Source of the DNA: Sphingomonas phyllosphaerae
Lineage (GTDB): Bacteria; Pseudomonadota; Alphaproteobacteria; Sphingomonadales; Sphingomonadaceae
Assembly (NCBI RefSeq): GCF_029623345.1
Contig: NZ_JAPYKH010000013.1
Coordinates: 1 to 64,000, forward strand
Reading direction: 5' to 3'
DNA length: 64,000 bases
Positions 53,017 to 62,604 of this stretch are shown piece by piece (positions within the stretch are counted from its first letter, which is position 1; each line of letters starts with the position of its first letter). The notes below the pieces were generated by a model. That model saw only the letters and a list, made by a program, of their open reading frames with translations. It searched no databases and had not been told where the DNA came from. The position numbers were made by a program, and so were the translations under genes.

Positions 53017-53559
53017 ATGCGACGGATCACGGCGATGACGACGGTGGGGCTGGCGACGCTGGCGCTCGCCGCGTGCAACGACCAGGCGAAGATGGACACG
53101 GGGGCGCCGATGGCCGGCGGCGCGAGCGCCACCGCGCAGCTCGCCACCGCGACGGGCGCGCCGGTCGGCCGCGCCACCGTTACCGAGGTGGCGGGCGGGC
53201 TGCGCTTCACCGTGGACGCCAACGGCATGCCGCCGGGGACGCACGGCGCGCACGTCCATATGGTCGGTCGCTGCGACCCGCCGGGCTTCGAGAGCGCGGG
53301 CGGTCACTGGAACCCGACTCAGATGAAGCACGGCGCGATGAACCCGCAGGGGCCGCATCAGGGCGATCTGCCCAACCTCGTGATCGGCAACGACGGCCGT
53401 GGCACGATCGGTGCGACGATCCCGGGCGCGACCATGGCCGGGCTGCTCGACGCCGACGGTGCCGCGATGGTGATCCACGCCGGGCAGGACGATCTGAAGA
53501 CCGATCCCAGCGGCAACTCGGGCGCGCGCATCGCCTGCGGCGTGTTCCAGGCGGGGTGA
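53017..53559 (+). CDS. sodC: Copper/zinc superoxide dismutase, lipoprotein
   Basis: Dismutates superoxide in the periplasm. A lipoprotein signal ends LALAAC with Cys20 as the lipid site. The metal ligands are present: His79 and His81 (GAHVHMVG), His97 (GGHWNP), His106 and His114, Asp117, and His154 (VIHAGQDDL). The disulfide cysteines are Cys86 and Cys174. The ATG has GGGAGCGAG upstream. Length 180, family-typical. Confidence 0.95.
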   Translation: MRRITAMTTVGLATLALAACNDQAKMDTGAPMAGGASATAQLATATGAPVGRATVTEVAGGLRFTVDANGMPPGTHGAHVHMVGRCDPPGFESAGGHWNPTQMKHGAMNPQGPHQGDLPNLVIGNDGRGTIGATIPGATMAGLLDADGAAMVIHAGQDDLKTDPSGNSGARIACGVFQAG

Positions 53560-53593
53560 GGGGACGCGGCGGACGCGCCTTTTACCTTCTGGA

Positions 53594-53687
53594 GTCATCC
53601 TGAGCTCGTCTCAGGATACGCGGTGCCGCGTACTGATATGCCGGGGCGCTCGCGGGACAGGAGACCCTGAACCGAGTTCAGGATGAC
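53594..53687. repeat. REPIN-like paired palindrome, family B
   Basis: The left arm is GTCATCCTGAGCTCGTCTCA and the right arm CCTGAACCGAGTTCAGGATG, ending in ACG. It lies between the convergent sodC and MFS genes and shares an inner GGCGCTCGCGGGAC with the pair before the amylase. Confidence 0.75.
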
Positions 53688-53730
53688 GCCGGAGGGTGAG
53701 GAGAGACGGGCACGGCTCACTCGCCTCGCC

Positions 53731-55281
53731 TCATCCCAGCTCCCCCGCCGCCCGCGCGCGGGTCTCGCGCGTCCGCTCCGCCTCGGGCACCAGCCGGTAG
53801 GCCGCCACGCCCGCGGCCACCCCCAGCGGCACTACTGCCAGCAGCGCCAGCATCCCGGTCGACAGGCTGCCGCTCAGCGTCGAGATCCGCCCCGCCAGAT
53901 ACGGCCCGAGCGCCAGCCCGAGCAGTGTCGTGCCGATGAAGAAGGTCGCGGTCGCGGTGCCGCGCATCCGCGGCAGCACCAGGTCCTGCGTCGCCGCCGC
54001 GGCCGAGCCCAGTCCCCAGCTCGCCAGATATTGCGACGCGAACAGGCACAGGTAGAGCGTCAGCGGCGTGCTCGCGGTGAAGCCGATCACGAGGAAGGGC
54101 ACGGGCAGCACCGCGCCGCACAGCACCGGTACCAGCCGCCCGGACGGGTTGGTCCGCCGCAGCCGGTCCGCGATCAGCCCGCCGCTCGTCACGCCGAGGA
54201 ACCCCGACAGCGCCGCCCCGCCGCCGAGGATCAGCCCCGCCTGCGCCGGCGACACGGCGAGCTCGCGCATCGCATAGGGCGCCGCCCAGAAGGACGCGGC
54301 ATAGCTCAGGAAAGCGTTGAGCCCATAGGCCACCACCACGCACAGGAAGGCCGGCGTGCCGACGATCAGCGCGAAGGTGGGCGGGTCGCGCTGACGGAGC
54401 GCGCTCGCCCAGGAGAAGACCGCGTACACGCCGGTGCCGACCGCGATCCACTGAGGCAGCGGCTCGCCCAGCGCGTGCAGCAACGCCACCGCCGCGACGA
54501 CCGCCGCCAGCGCGACGAGGTTGACCGCCAGCGCGCCAGCTCCGCGCCGCGCCGCCGCGATCAGCGTGAGCGGGGGCAGGATCGTCAGCAACTCGCTGGC
54601 GAAGGCGCGGAATGGCGCGGGATGGAGCGCGGGCGCGGGCAGCCCCTCGACCGCGCCGCGCACCGGCTCGCGCAGCGTCGCCACCAGCGCGGCGAGCAGC
54701 AGCCCGGGCAGCCCGACCGCGAGGAAGGCGGCCTGCCAGCCGGCGAGCCCGAGCGGCGGGTCGGTCGGGAAGGCGCGCTGCCAATGCTGCACCACCAGCC
54801 CGCCGACCAGCAGCGAGCACCCCCCGCCGACATAGATGCCCGCCGAGTAGATCGACAGCGCGGTGGCACGCAGCTTGCGCGGGAAATAGTCCGAGATCAG
54901 CGAATAGGCCGAGGGCGAGGCGGTCGCCTCGCCGACGCCGACGCCGACGCGCGCGGCGGCGAGCTGCGCGCCCCCGTTCGCCAGCCCCGACAGCGCTGTC
55001 ATGGTCGACCAGAGCGCCAGCCCCACCGTCATCAGCCGTACACGGTGCCAGCTGTCGGCGAGGCGGCCGAGCGGGATGCCGAACAAAGCGTAGAAGACGC
55101 CGAAGGCGGTGCCGTAGAGGAAGCCCAGGTCCTCGTCGCGCAGGTGGAGGTCGCGCTTGATGTCCTCGGCGAGGATCGAGATCACCTGCCGGTCGACGAA
55201 ATTGAGGATGTAGACGACGAACAGGACCGCGAGCACGTACCACGCATAGCCGCTCGCGCGCTGGTCGCCGTCCGGGATCAT
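53731..55281 (-). CDS. MFS transporter, spinster-like
   Basis: A 516-residue inner-membrane transporter with about 12 helices. The N-terminal motif YILNFVDRQVISILAEDIKR and the loop PLGRLADSWHRVRLM are hallmarks of the Spinster-type major facilitator group, common in sphingomonads. The motif VGVGEATASPSAYSLISDYF is also typical. A GGAGGGAACGGGC ribosome-binding site precedes the ATG. Substrate unknown. Confidence 0.88.
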   Translation of the reverse strand: MIPDGDQRASGYAWYVLAVLFVVYILNFVDRQVISILAEDIKRDLHLRDEDLGFLYGTAFGVFYALFGIPLGRLADSWHRVRLMTVGLALWSTMTALSGLANGGAQLAAARVGVGVGEATASPSAYSLISDYFPRKLRATALSIYSAGIYVGGGCSLLVGGLVVQHWQRAFPTDPPLGLAGWQAAFLAVGLPGLLLAALVATLREPVRGAVEGLPAPALHPAPFRAFASELLTILPPLTLIAAARRGAGALAVNLVALAAVVAAVALLHALGEPLPQWIAVGTGVYAVFSWASALRQRDPPTFALIVGTPAFLCVVVAYGLNAFLSYAASFWAAPYAMRELAVSPAQAGLILGGGAALSGFLGVTSGGLIADRLRRTNPSGRLVPVLCGAVLPVPFLVIGFTASTPLTLYLCLFASQYLASWGLGSAAAATQDLVLPRMRGTATATFFIGTTLLGLALGPYLAGRISTLSGSLSTGMLALLAVVPLGVAAGVAAYRLVPEAERTRETRARAAGELG

Positions 55282-55384
55282 GCCCGTTCCCTCCCGATGT
55301 CTCTCGTTGGCCGGAGCGTAACAGAGGAGCGGCGGGAGGGAAGGGGGCGCCGCCGTTGTGGGGCATGGACACCCGCTTGTCCGG

Positions 55385-55410
55385 TGTCATCCTGGCCTCG
55401 TCTCAGGATC
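55385..55410. repeat. Single arm of family B repeat
   Basis: GTCATCCTGGCCTCGTCTCA followed by GGATC, close to the left arm at 53594. No partner arm was found within 100 bases, so it is a solo or decayed copy in the spacer between the divergent MFS and S9 peptidase genes. Confidence 0.55.
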
Positions 55411-55638
55411 AACCGGGCTCCACGTTCGACCGTGCGTAGGGGTGGTCCGCCATCGGGAGCGCGTGCCGCGCCGGAGGCCGGGGCACGGTCCGGCTCGAGG
55501 CAGGTCGCCATGCCATGCAAGCGAAGCTTTCGCGCCCGCCCTCCTCCGCACTCCAGCTCCACCCACCCGCCTCATTGCGCCGCCGACACTTTCGTCCATG
55601 ATCGCGCGCGTCCCATCTTCCGCGGAGTCGTCCCCATC

Positions 55639-57705
55639 GTGCGTCCAGCGCTCTCCCGTCTCGCTCTCTGCCTCGCCTTGCTCGCCGCCCCCGCCGCCGC
55701 GCAGCAGCCGCCCGCCGCCGCCGCGACGGACGGGCCGACCCGCCGCTTCACCGGCGCCGACCTGTTCGGCCTGTCGGTCGCGAGCGATCCGCAGATCAGT
55801 CCGGACGGGAAGACGATCGTCTACGTCCGCCGCTCCGGCGACATCATGACCGACCGCATGGCCTCCTCGCTCTGGCTGATCGACGTCGCCAGCGGGCGCC
55901 AGACCCCGTTCGCGACCTCGGGCAACTCGCCGCGCTGGTCGCCCGACGGCACCCGGATCGCCTATGTCGCGGGCGACGGCGAGCAGTCGCAGCTGTTCGT
56001 GCGCTGGCTCGCCAGCGGGAGCAGCGCGCGCGTCACCTCGCTGCCCGGCGATCCGGGCGCGCTCGCGTGGTCGCCCGACGGCACCCGCCTCGCTTATGTC
56101 GCCACCGTCGCGGGCGAGGGCACGACGCTCGGCAAAGCGCCCGCCAAGCCGGAGGGCGCGAAATGGGCACCGGGGCTGGAGGTGATCGACCGCGTCACCT
56201 ATCGCAACGACGGCGCCGGCTATCGCAAGCCCGGCTATGCGCACCTGTTCGTCGTCGCCGCGGACGGCGGCGCGGCGCGCCAGCTCACCTTCGGCCGCTT
56301 CGACGACGACGGCCCGCTGGCGTGGAGCCCCGACGGGCGCCGGCTCCTCTTCGCCGCGATCCGCGCCGGCGACACCGAGCGCGAGGTGCTCAACTCCGAT
56401 GTCCAGTCGGTCGACCTCGCCAGCGGTACCGTCACCGCGCTGACCACACGGCAGGGTCCCGACGCCAACGCGCGCTTCTCGCCCGACGGCCAGCGCGTCG
56501 CCTGGATCGGCTTCGACGATCACCGCCGCGGCTATGAGGACGCGCAGGTCTACGTCGGCGGGGCCGACGGCGGCGCGCCGCGCTCGCTCACCGCCGCGCT
56601 CGATCGCAGCGTCGAGGACGTGCAATGGGCGCGCGACGGGCGCAGCCTCTACGCCAGCTACGACGACCGCGGCCAGCGCAAGCTCGCGCGCATCGGCAGC
56701 GACGGCAAGCTCGGCGTGATCGCCGACAATCTCCAGGGCAGCGGGCTCGACCGGCCCTATACCGGCGGCGACTTCTCGGTCGCGCGCGACGGCACCGTCG
56801 CCTACACCGGCGGCGACGCCGGCGCGCCCGCCGACGTCTGGGTGCTCGCGGGCGGCAAGCCGCGCCGTCTCACCCAGCTCAACGCGGTGATGGTCGCGGC
56901 CAAGACGCTCGCCCCCGTCCGCAAGCTGAGCGTCACCGCGCCCGACGGCCGCGCAATCGACGCCTGGCTCGCCACCCCGCCGACGCGCGCCGCGGGGCAG
57001 CGCGTGCCGCTGATCCTCGAGATCCACGGCGGCCCGCACTCGGCTTATGGCCCGACCTTCGCCAGCGACGTCCAGCTCTACGCCGCGGCGGGCTATGCCG
57101 TGCTGTGGGTCAATCCGCGCGGCTCGACCTCCTACGGCGCCGAGTTCGCCAACCTGATCGACAAGAACTATCCGTCGGCCGACTATGACGACCTGATGGC
57201 CGCGGTCGACGCCGCGATCGCCGACGGCACTGCGGATCCGGACAATCTATTCGTCACCGGCGGCTCGGGCGGCGGCGTGCTGACCGCCTGGATCGTCGGC
57301 AAGACTCACCGCTTCAAGGCGGCGGCGACGCAGAAGCCGGTGATCAACTGGCTCAGCGAGGCGCTGACGATGGACAACACCACCTTCACCTCGCGCTACT
57401 GGTTCAGCAAGCTGCCGTGGGAGGATCCGATGAGCTATTGGGTGCGCTCGCCGCTCAGCCTCGTCGGCAACGTGACGACGCCGACGCTCGTGGTGGTGGG
57501 CAGCGAGGATTATCGCACCCCGGTGAGCGAGTCGGAGCAATATTACGCCGCGCTTCAGATCGCCAAGGTGCCGACCGCGCTGGTGAAGGTACCGGGCGCT
57601 AGCCACGGCGGCTTCACGTCGCGGCCGTCGCAGTCGGCGGCCAAGGCAGCGGCGATCCTGGCGTGGTTCGACCGCTATCGCGGCGCGGCGGGGCGGCCCC
57701 GGTGA
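55639..57705 (+). CDS. Exported S9-family prolyl oligopeptidase / dipeptidyl aminopeptidase
   Basis: A 688-residue serine peptidase with a signal peptide (LALCLALLAAPAAAQ) from a GTG start at 55639. Residues about 40-420 form a WD40-like beta-propeller (repeats such as NSPRWSPDGTRIAYV, ALAWSPDGTRLAYV, GPLAWSPDGRRLLF). The alpha/beta-hydrolase domain has LEIHGGPHSAYG, the nucleophile in VTGGSGGGVLTAW, the acid in GSEDYRTPVSES and the His in GASHGGFTSRP. It is of the S9C type and would cleave short peptides in the periplasm. Confidence 0.9.
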   Translation: MRPALSRLALCLALLAAPAAAQQPPAAAATDGPTRRFTGADLFGLSVASDPQISPDGKTIVYVRRSGDIMTDRMASSLWLIDVASGRQTPFATSGNSPRWSPDGTRIAYVAGDGEQSQLFVRWLASGSSARVTSLPGDPGALAWSPDGTRLAYVATVAGEGTTLGKAPAKPEGAKWAPGLEVIDRVTYRNDGAGYRKPGYAHLFVVAADGGAARQLTFGRFDDDGPLAWSPDGRRLLFAAIRAGDTEREVLNSDVQSVDLASGTVTALTTRQGPDANARFSPDGQRVAWIGFDDHRRGYEDAQVYVGGADGGAPRSLTAALDRSVEDVQWARDGRSLYASYDDRGQRKLARIGSDGKLGVIADNLQGSGLDRPYTGGDFSVARDGTVAYTGGDAGAPADVWVLAGGKPRRLTQLNAVMVAAKTLAPVRKLSVTAPDGRAIDAWLATPPTRAAGQRVPLILEIHGGPHSAYGPTFASDVQLYAAAGYAVLWVNPRGSTSYGAEFANLIDKNYPSADYDDLMAAVDAAIADGTADPDNLFVTGGSGGGVLTAWIVGKTHRFKAAATQKPVINWLSEALTMDNTTFTSRYWFSKLPWEDPMSYWVRSPLSLVGNVTTPTLVVVGSEDYRTPVSESEQYYAALQIAKVPTALVKVPGASHGGFTSRPSQSAAKAAAILAWFDRYRGAAGRPR

Positions 57706-57877
57706 ATTGAGGTCGGTGTCGGCCGTGGCACCCGATGCGTGACGCTCCCGGCCGTGCTCGATGCCAACCTGAGCGCGCGCGCCCGGCACCCCAGGCCGGC
57801 TGCCTTGGGACACAGGTTAAGGTGTTTAATCTGAGCTATTTACGTCGCGGGACGTTGGCCGGGGAAGGGTGACAGCG

Positions 57878-59434
57878 ATGAGGATGGAGCCGCGCGACGA
57901 GACCAGCCTGCTGGCGACGCTCGCGCGCAAGAACGCGGTGCTGGAGGGCATCAACCGGATCTTCCACGAGGCGCTCACTGCTCCCTCGCTGGAGGCACTC
58001 GGCCGCGTCTGCCTTCGCGTCGCCGAGGACGTCACCGGCGCCTCCTTCAGCTTCATGGGCGAGATCGATCGCGCCACCGACCTGCTGGACGAGATCGCGA
58101 TCAGCGAGCGCGGCTGGGCCGCGTTCGAGGCGGCGAAGAGCGACTGGCCGCAGAGTGAGGTGCCCACCGGCCCGACCATCCACGGCCTGTATGGGCGCGT
58201 GCTGCGCGAGGGGAAGGGACTGATCTTCAACGACGCCGCCACCCATGATGATCGGATCGGCACGCCCGCCGGCCACCCGCTGCTGGAAAGCTTCCTCGGC
58301 GTGCCGCTGCACCAGAACGGCGCGGTGATCGGTATGGTGGGCCTGGGCAATCGCCCCGGCGGCTTCCGCGACGAGGACCTCGCCGCGGCCGAGGAACTGG
58401 CCCCCGCGATCGTGCAGGCATTGTACAGCAAGCGCGCCGAGATGGCGCTTCGCGACAGCGAGGAGCAGCGCCGCCTGACGCTCGAGCTGGTGCCCGCGAT
58501 GCTGTGGCGCGTCGATCTCGCCGGCCTGCGTATCGCGTCCAACCAGCAGTGGCACGCGATCACCGGCCAGACCGACGAGCAGGCCTCGAACGGCGGCTGG
58601 ATGGAGCTGATCCACCCGAGCGAGGCCGGCAAGGTGAGCCGCGCCTTCCGTCGCGCTTATGCCGCGGGCGAGCCCGTGACCGTGCAGTGCCGCGTGCGCC
58701 AAGCCGGGGGCGGCTATCGCGCGCTGCTGATCCGTCAGGTGCCGGTGCGGGATGGCGCCGGCCGGATCACGCATTGGTTCGGCGCGGCGACCGACATCAG
58801 CGACATGCAATTGCTCGAGGAGCGCCAGCGCGTGCTCGTGGCCGAGCTGCAGCACCGCGTGCGCAACATCCTCACCGTGGTGCGTTCGGTGTTCGCGCGC
58901 ACCGTCGAGGGCGCCGAGTCGCTCGACGACGTCGCCGACCATTTCCGCGGGCGGCTCGACGCGCTGGCGCGCACGCAGGTGAGCGCGACGCTCAACGCCA
59001 GCGGCACCGTCGACCTGGAAAATCTGATCCGCGACGAGCTGCTGAGCGTCGGCGTCAGCGACGGTCCCGGGCTCACCATGACCGGCCCCGACGTGGCGCT
59101 GCCGTCGGGGGCGGTCGAGCTGCTCGGCCTCGCGATCCACGAGCTCGCGACCAACGCCTTAAAGTTCGGCGCCTTTCGCGCGCCAGGAGGGTCGCTCTCG
59201 ATCGCCTGGAATGTTAATGTAGATGGAAGATCGGTGCGCCGGCTTGACCTTAGTTGGGTTGAGCAGGGTGTGCCCGCTATCCCGATTCGGCCGACGCGGC
59301 TGGGGTTCGGGACCGAGTTGATCGAGGAGGCTCTACCGTATCGGCTCGGTGCCGAGACGCGGCTCGAGTTCCGCGGTGGCGGCGTGCGCTGCACCATCGG
59401 GTTGCCGCTGGGCGGCGACGAGGAAGGGGCGTGA
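57878..59434 (+). CDS. HWE-type sensor histidine kinase with GAF and PAS domains
   Basis: A soluble sensor kinase of about 518 residues, no membrane segment. A GAF domain covers about 25-185 (VTGASFSFMGEIDRATD through FLGVPLHQNGAVIGM), a PAS domain about 200-310 (LVPAMLWRVDLAGLR through TDISDMQLLEE), and the HWE kinase about 320-515. The phospho-His is in ELQHRVRNILTVVRSV, the N box in AIHELATNALKFGAF, and WVE in LDLSWVEQG supplies the family's Trp-x-Glu. The ATG at 57878 follows AAGGGTGAC; a GTG three codons earlier is possible. It heads an operon with a response regulator and a Crp-type gene. Confidence 0.92.
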   Translation: MRMEPRDETSLLATLARKNAVLEGINRIFHEALTAPSLEALGRVCLRVAEDVTGASFSFMGEIDRATDLLDEIAISERGWAAFEAAKSDWPQSEVPTGPTIHGLYGRVLREGKGLIFNDAATHDDRIGTPAGHPLLESFLGVPLHQNGAVIGMVGLGNRPGGFRDEDLAAAEELAPAIVQALYSKRAEMALRDSEEQRRLTLELVPAMLWRVDLAGLRIASNQQWHAITGQTDEQASNGGWMELIHPSEAGKVSRAFRRAYAAGEPVTVQCRVRQAGGGYRALLIRQVPVRDGAGRITHWFGAATDISDMQLLEERQRVLVAELQHRVRNILTVVRSVFARTVEGAESLDDVADHFRGRLDALARTQVSATLNASGTVDLENLIRDELLSVGVSDGPGLTMTGPDVALPSGAVELLGLAIHELATNALKFGAFRAPGGSLSIAWNVNVDGRSVRRLDLSWVEQGVPAIPIRPTRLGFGTELIEEALPYRLGAETRLEFRGGGVRCTIGLPLGGDEEGA

Positions 59435-59436
59435 CG

Positions 59437-59814
59437 ATGCCGGGGCGACTCGCGGGCAAACGGATCCTGGTCGTGGAGGACGAATATTTCATCGCCTCCG
59501 ACCTGCGCCGCGCGCTTGCCGCCGAAGAGGCGCTGGTGATCGGTCCGGTGAGCAGCCTCGCCGCCGGGCTGGACCTCGCCGAGCGCGAGGGGATCGCCGC
59601 CGCGCTGCTCGACGTCAATCTCGAGGGTGACTCGTCGCTCGCCATCGCCGACCGGCTCGCCGCGCGCGGCGTGCCATTCGTGTTCGTCACGGGCTACGAC
59701 GATTGGGCGCTGCCCGACGCCTATCGCCACGTGCCGCGTATCTCCAAGCCCTTCGCGGTGCCGACGGTGCTCGCCGCGCTGGACCAGTTACTCGCATCGG
59801 AGGACGTGCCATGA
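59437..59814 (+). CDS. Single-domain response regulator
   Basis: A 125-residue receiver only, no output domain. The acidic pocket is VVEDEYF, the phosphoacceptor Asp lies in ALLDVNLEGDS, and the Thr and Lys switch residues are in FVTGYDD and RISKPFAVP. It lies two bases after the kinase stop, so the kinase is its likely partner. Lacking an effector, it must act through another protein, possibly the Crp-type regulator encoded next. Confidence 0.92.
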   Translation: MPGRLAGKRILVVEDEYFIASDLRRALAAEEALVIGPVSSLAAGLDLAEREGIAAALLDVNLEGDSSLAIADRLAARGVPFVFVTGYDDWALPDAYRHVPRISKPFAVPTVLAALDQLLASEDVP

Positions 59815-60554
59815 TCCGCGCCGCCACCATCATCGACGATCGCCAGCCCGCGCTGCAGCGCCTTGCCGCACTGGCCCCGCTCGACGCCGAGGCGATTGAC
59901 ACGATCGTCGCCGCCGCCGGGCAGGCACAGACGATCCGCGCGCGCCGTGAGCTGGTGAGCGAGGGGCGCGAGATCGCCGAGCCGCTGCTGCTGCTGCGCG
60001 GCTGGGCGGCGCGGGTGCGGCTGCTGCCCGACGGGCGGCGCCAGTTCCTCAGCTTCCTGCTGCCCGGGGACGTGGTCGGCCATTGCCCGCAGCCGCGCCC
60101 CGTGGCGGTGGCGACGATCGTCGCGCTCACCGACGTGCTGGTCTGCGCCGCGCCGCCCGCCGCGCACGGCTCGGTGCTGGGTACGGTCTATGCGGTGGGC
60201 GACGCGCTGGATCAGGCCTATGTGCTGGCGCACGTGACACGACTCGGCCGGCTCAACGCGCAGGAGCGGATCGGTGACCTGCTGCTCGAGCTGCACGAGC
60301 GGCTGACGCTCAACGGGATGGCGCGCGGCACCAGCTTCGACCTGCCGCTGACGCAGGAGACGCTGGCGGACGCGCTGGGGCTCACCTCGGTCCACGTCAA
60401 TCGCATGGTGCAGCAGGCGCGGCGCGAGAACGACCTGCAGTGGAAGGGCGGTCGGGTCACGCTGATCGATCCGCCGGGGCTCGCGCGCAAGATCGGCCGC
60501 GTGCCGGTGCGCGTGTCCGCCACGGTGGGGCCGCAGCCGGCACGGGCGCGGTGA
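59811..60554 (+). CDS. Crp/Fnr-family transcriptional regulator
   Basis: A 247-residue regulator. An N-terminal cyclic-nucleotide-binding-like beta barrel (LVSEGREIAEPLLLLRGWA, FLSFLLPGDVVGH) is followed by a winged helix (PLTQETLADALGLTSVHVNR). No cysteine cluster of the Fnr type is seen, and the cAMP-contact residues are not obvious. The ATG overlaps the response-regulator stop (ATGA), so all three genes form one operon. Similar regulators follow light- or stress-sensing kinases in alphaproteobacteria. Confidence 0.9.
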   Translation: MIRAATIIDDRQPALQRLAALAPLDAEAIDTIVAAAGQAQTIRARRELVSEGREIAEPLLLLRGWAARVRLLPDGRRQFLSFLLPGDVVGHCPQPRPVAVATIVALTDVLVCAAPPAAHGSVLGTVYAVGDALDQAYVLAHVTRLGRLNAQERIGDLLLELHERLTLNGMARGTSFDLPLTQETLADALGLTSVHVNRMVQQARRENDLQWKGGRVTLIDPPGLARKIGRVPVRVSATVGPQPARAR

Positions 60555-60562
60555 GGTAACGT

Positions 60563-60588
60563 GATCCTCCCGATGCGCGGGGAGGATC
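60563..60588. terminator. Bidirectional hairpin between the Crp gene and the hydroxy-acid oxidase gene
   Basis: GATCCTCCC (60563-60571) pairs with GGGAGGATC (60580-60588). The last base touches the stop codon of the minus-strand gene. It shares its core with the family F repeats. Confidence 0.5.
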
Positions 60589-61757
60589 TATCCCTCCACC
60601 CGCCGCGCGCCCGCCTCGCGCACCGTGGCGAGTGTCGGCCAGCCGTTGACCGCCATCAGCAGGTCGGCCTCGGCGAGCAGACAGCGCAGCACGTGCGCGC
60701 AGCCCGCCACGCCGCCGAGCGCGAGGCCGTAGCTGTACGGCCGTCCGACGCCGACGAGATCGGCGCCGAGCGCCACCGCCTTGACGATGTCGGTGCCGCT
60801 GCGCACCCCGCCGTCGAACCAGACCGGCACGCGCCCCGCCACCGCTGCCGCGACGTCGGGGAGCAGGTCGATGGCGGCGATCCCGCCATTGGCCTGGCGT
60901 CCGCCGTGGTTGGAGACGTAGACCGCGTCGGCGCCGCCATCGATCGCGCGGCGCGCGTCGTCGGGATGGCACAGGCCCTTCAGCACGATCGGTAGCGAGG
61001 TGAGCGAGCGTAGCCACGGCAGGTCGTCCCAGGTGAGCACCTGGCCGAACGTCGCCGCCCAGGTCATCACCGCGGCGCGGCGGTCTTCCTCGGGCGGTCG
61101 CGCGAGCAGGCGGCGGAACACCGGGTCGCTGAAGTAATTGGCCAGCACGTGCCCGCGCAGCTGCGGAAAGTTGGCGGTGTTGAGGTCGCGGGGGCGCCAG
61201 CCGGTCACCCAGGTGTCGAGCGTTACCACGATGGCGCGATAGCCCGCCGCCTCGGCGCGGCGTACCAGGCTGGCGGCGAGCTCGCGGTCGCGCGGCGTGT
61301 AGAGCTGGAACAGCGCGGGCGTGTCGCCGCCCGCAGCGATCACGTCCTCCAGCCGATCGTTGGCGAGCGTCGACGCGCACAGCGGCACGCGCGTTTCGGC
61401 CGCCGCCTGCGCGGCGGCGAGGTCGCCGTGAGAATCGGGCGTGCACATGCCGGTGACACCGATCGGGGCCATGAAGAGCGGCGAGGCCAGCGGCGTGCCG
61501 AACAGGTCGGCGGAGAGATCGCGCTGCGCGCTGTCGACCATCATCCGCGGTACCATGCCCCAGTGCGCGAAAGCGCTGGCATTGCGGCGCTGCGTCAGTT
61601 CGTCGCCGCAGCCGCCCTGGACATAGGTGAGCAACGAGGGCGGCATCGCCGCCTCGGCGCGCTGCTCGAGCGTGGCGAAATCGACCGGCCATTCCGGCAC
61701 GATGCCTTCCAGGCCGGCGAGATAGATCGCCAGCTGATAGTCGCCGAACTGCGCCAT
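60588..61757 (-). CDS. FMN-dependent alpha-hydroxy acid oxidase (lactate monooxygenase/dehydrogenase type)
   Basis: A 389-residue TIM-barrel flavoenzyme that oxidises 2-hydroxy acids. The catalytic His with the neighbouring Arg lies in VYVSNHGGRQANGG, the FMN-phosphate loop is in WFDGGVRSGTDIVKA with GVGRPYSYGLALGG, and APIGVTGMCTPDSHGD is the N-terminal loop. ADLLMAVNGWPTLA is close to the lactate 2-monooxygenase type. No membrane helix is seen, unlike LldD of enterobacteria. Start at the ATG at 61755-61757. Confidence 0.9.
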   Translation of the reverse strand: MAQFGDYQLAIYLAGLEGIVPEWPVDFATLEQRAEAAMPPSLLTYVQGGCGDELTQRRNASAFAHWGMVPRMMVDSAQRDLSADLFGTPLASPLFMAPIGVTGMCTPDSHGDLAAAQAAAETRVPLCASTLANDRLEDVIAAGGDTPALFQLYTPRDRELAASLVRRAEAAGYRAIVVTLDTWVTGWRPRDLNTANFPQLRGHVLANYFSDPVFRRLLARPPEEDRRAAVMTWAATFGQVLTWDDLPWLRSLTSLPIVLKGLCHPDDARRAIDGGADAVYVSNHGGRQANGGIAAIDLLPDVAAAVAGRVPVWFDGGVRSGTDIVKAVALGADLVGVGRPYSYGLALGGVAGCAHVLRCLLAEADLLMAVNGWPTLATVREAGARRVEG

Positions 61758-61837
61758 CGTCGCTCTCCCTGTGTCAGCAGCGGCGTACGTGAATCCGGGA
61801 AGCGGTTCCACGCCATTGCGACGGAGCGCGGACGCGA

Positions 61838-61865
61838 GAAGGGCCGGGATCGCTCCCGGCCCTTC
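61838..61865 (-). terminator. Perfect 12-bp hairpin after rplA
   Basis: GAAGGGCCGGGA (61838-61849), loop of four, TCCCGGCCCTTC (61854-61865). It separates rplA from the oxidase gene on the same strand. A short weak T-rich tail follows on the minus strand, so termination is likely but may be incomplete. Confidence 0.7.
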
Positions 61866-61907
61866 GCTATCCGTTGCGCGGGACCCCGGCGAACCGGGGC
61901 AGGGGCG

Positions 61908-62600
61908 TCAGGCGCCCGCGATCTCGGCGACGTCGACCTTGATCCCCGGGCCCATCGTCGAGCTGACAGCGACCTTCTTGACGTACTTGCCCTTGGCGCC
62001 CGACGGCTTGGCCTTCACCACCGCATCGACCAGTGCGTCGAAGTTGCGGCGCAGGTCTTCGGCGCCGAAGCTGGCCTTGCCGATACCGGAGTGGATGATG
62101 CCGGCCTTCTCGACGCGATACTCGACCTGACCGCCCTTCGCGGCCTTCACCGCCTCGGCCACGTTCATCGTCACCGTACCGAGCTTGGGGTTCGGCATCA
62201 GGCCCTTGGGGCCGAGCACCTTACCCAGCCGGCCGACCACGCCCATCATGTCCGGCGTCGCGATGCAGCGATCGAAGTCGATCGTGCCGCCCTGGACCGT
62301 CTCCATCAGGTCCTCGGCCCCGACCACGTCCGCACCCGCGGCACGCGCCTCGTCGGCCTTGGCACCGCGCGCGAACACGCCGACGCGGACGGTCTTGCCG
62401 GTCCCGGCCGGCAGCGTCACGACGCCGCGGACCATCTGGTCGGCGTGGCGCGGATCGACGCCGAGGTTCAGCGCGATCTCGATCGTCTCGTCGAACTTGG
62501 ACGACGCGTTCTGCTTCGCCAGCGCGATCGCCTCGTCGACGCCGTGCAGCTTCTCACGGTCGATCGTCCAGGCCTTCTGCTTCTTGCTCACCTTCGTCAC
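61908..62600 (-). CDS. rplA: 50S ribosomal protein L1
   Basis: A 230-residue ribosomal protein of the L1 stalk; in many bacteria it also represses its own L11-L1 operon by binding the mRNA leader. The signature regions are [38 protein letters not shown] and [18 protein letters not shown]. It starts 4 bases after the rplK stop and is followed by a strong hairpin. Confidence 0.98.
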   Translation of the reverse strand: MTKVSKKQKAWTIDREKLHGVDEAIALAKQNASSKFDETIEIALNLGVDPRHADQMVRGVVTLPAGTGKTVRVGVFARGAKADEARAAGADVVGAEDLMETVQGGTIDFDRCIATPDMMGVVGRLGKVLGPKGLMPNPKLGTVTMNVAEAVKAAKGGQVEYRVEKAGIIHSGIGKASFGAEDLRRNFDALVDAVVKAKPSGAKGKYVKKVAVSSTMGPGIKVDVAEIAGA

Positions 62601-62604
62601 GGCC

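Noticed and set aside
53017..53559. Mobile-element border near sodC
   Set aside because: Flanking palindromes belong to the dispersed REPIN families found across the window; no transposase or target duplication is visible.
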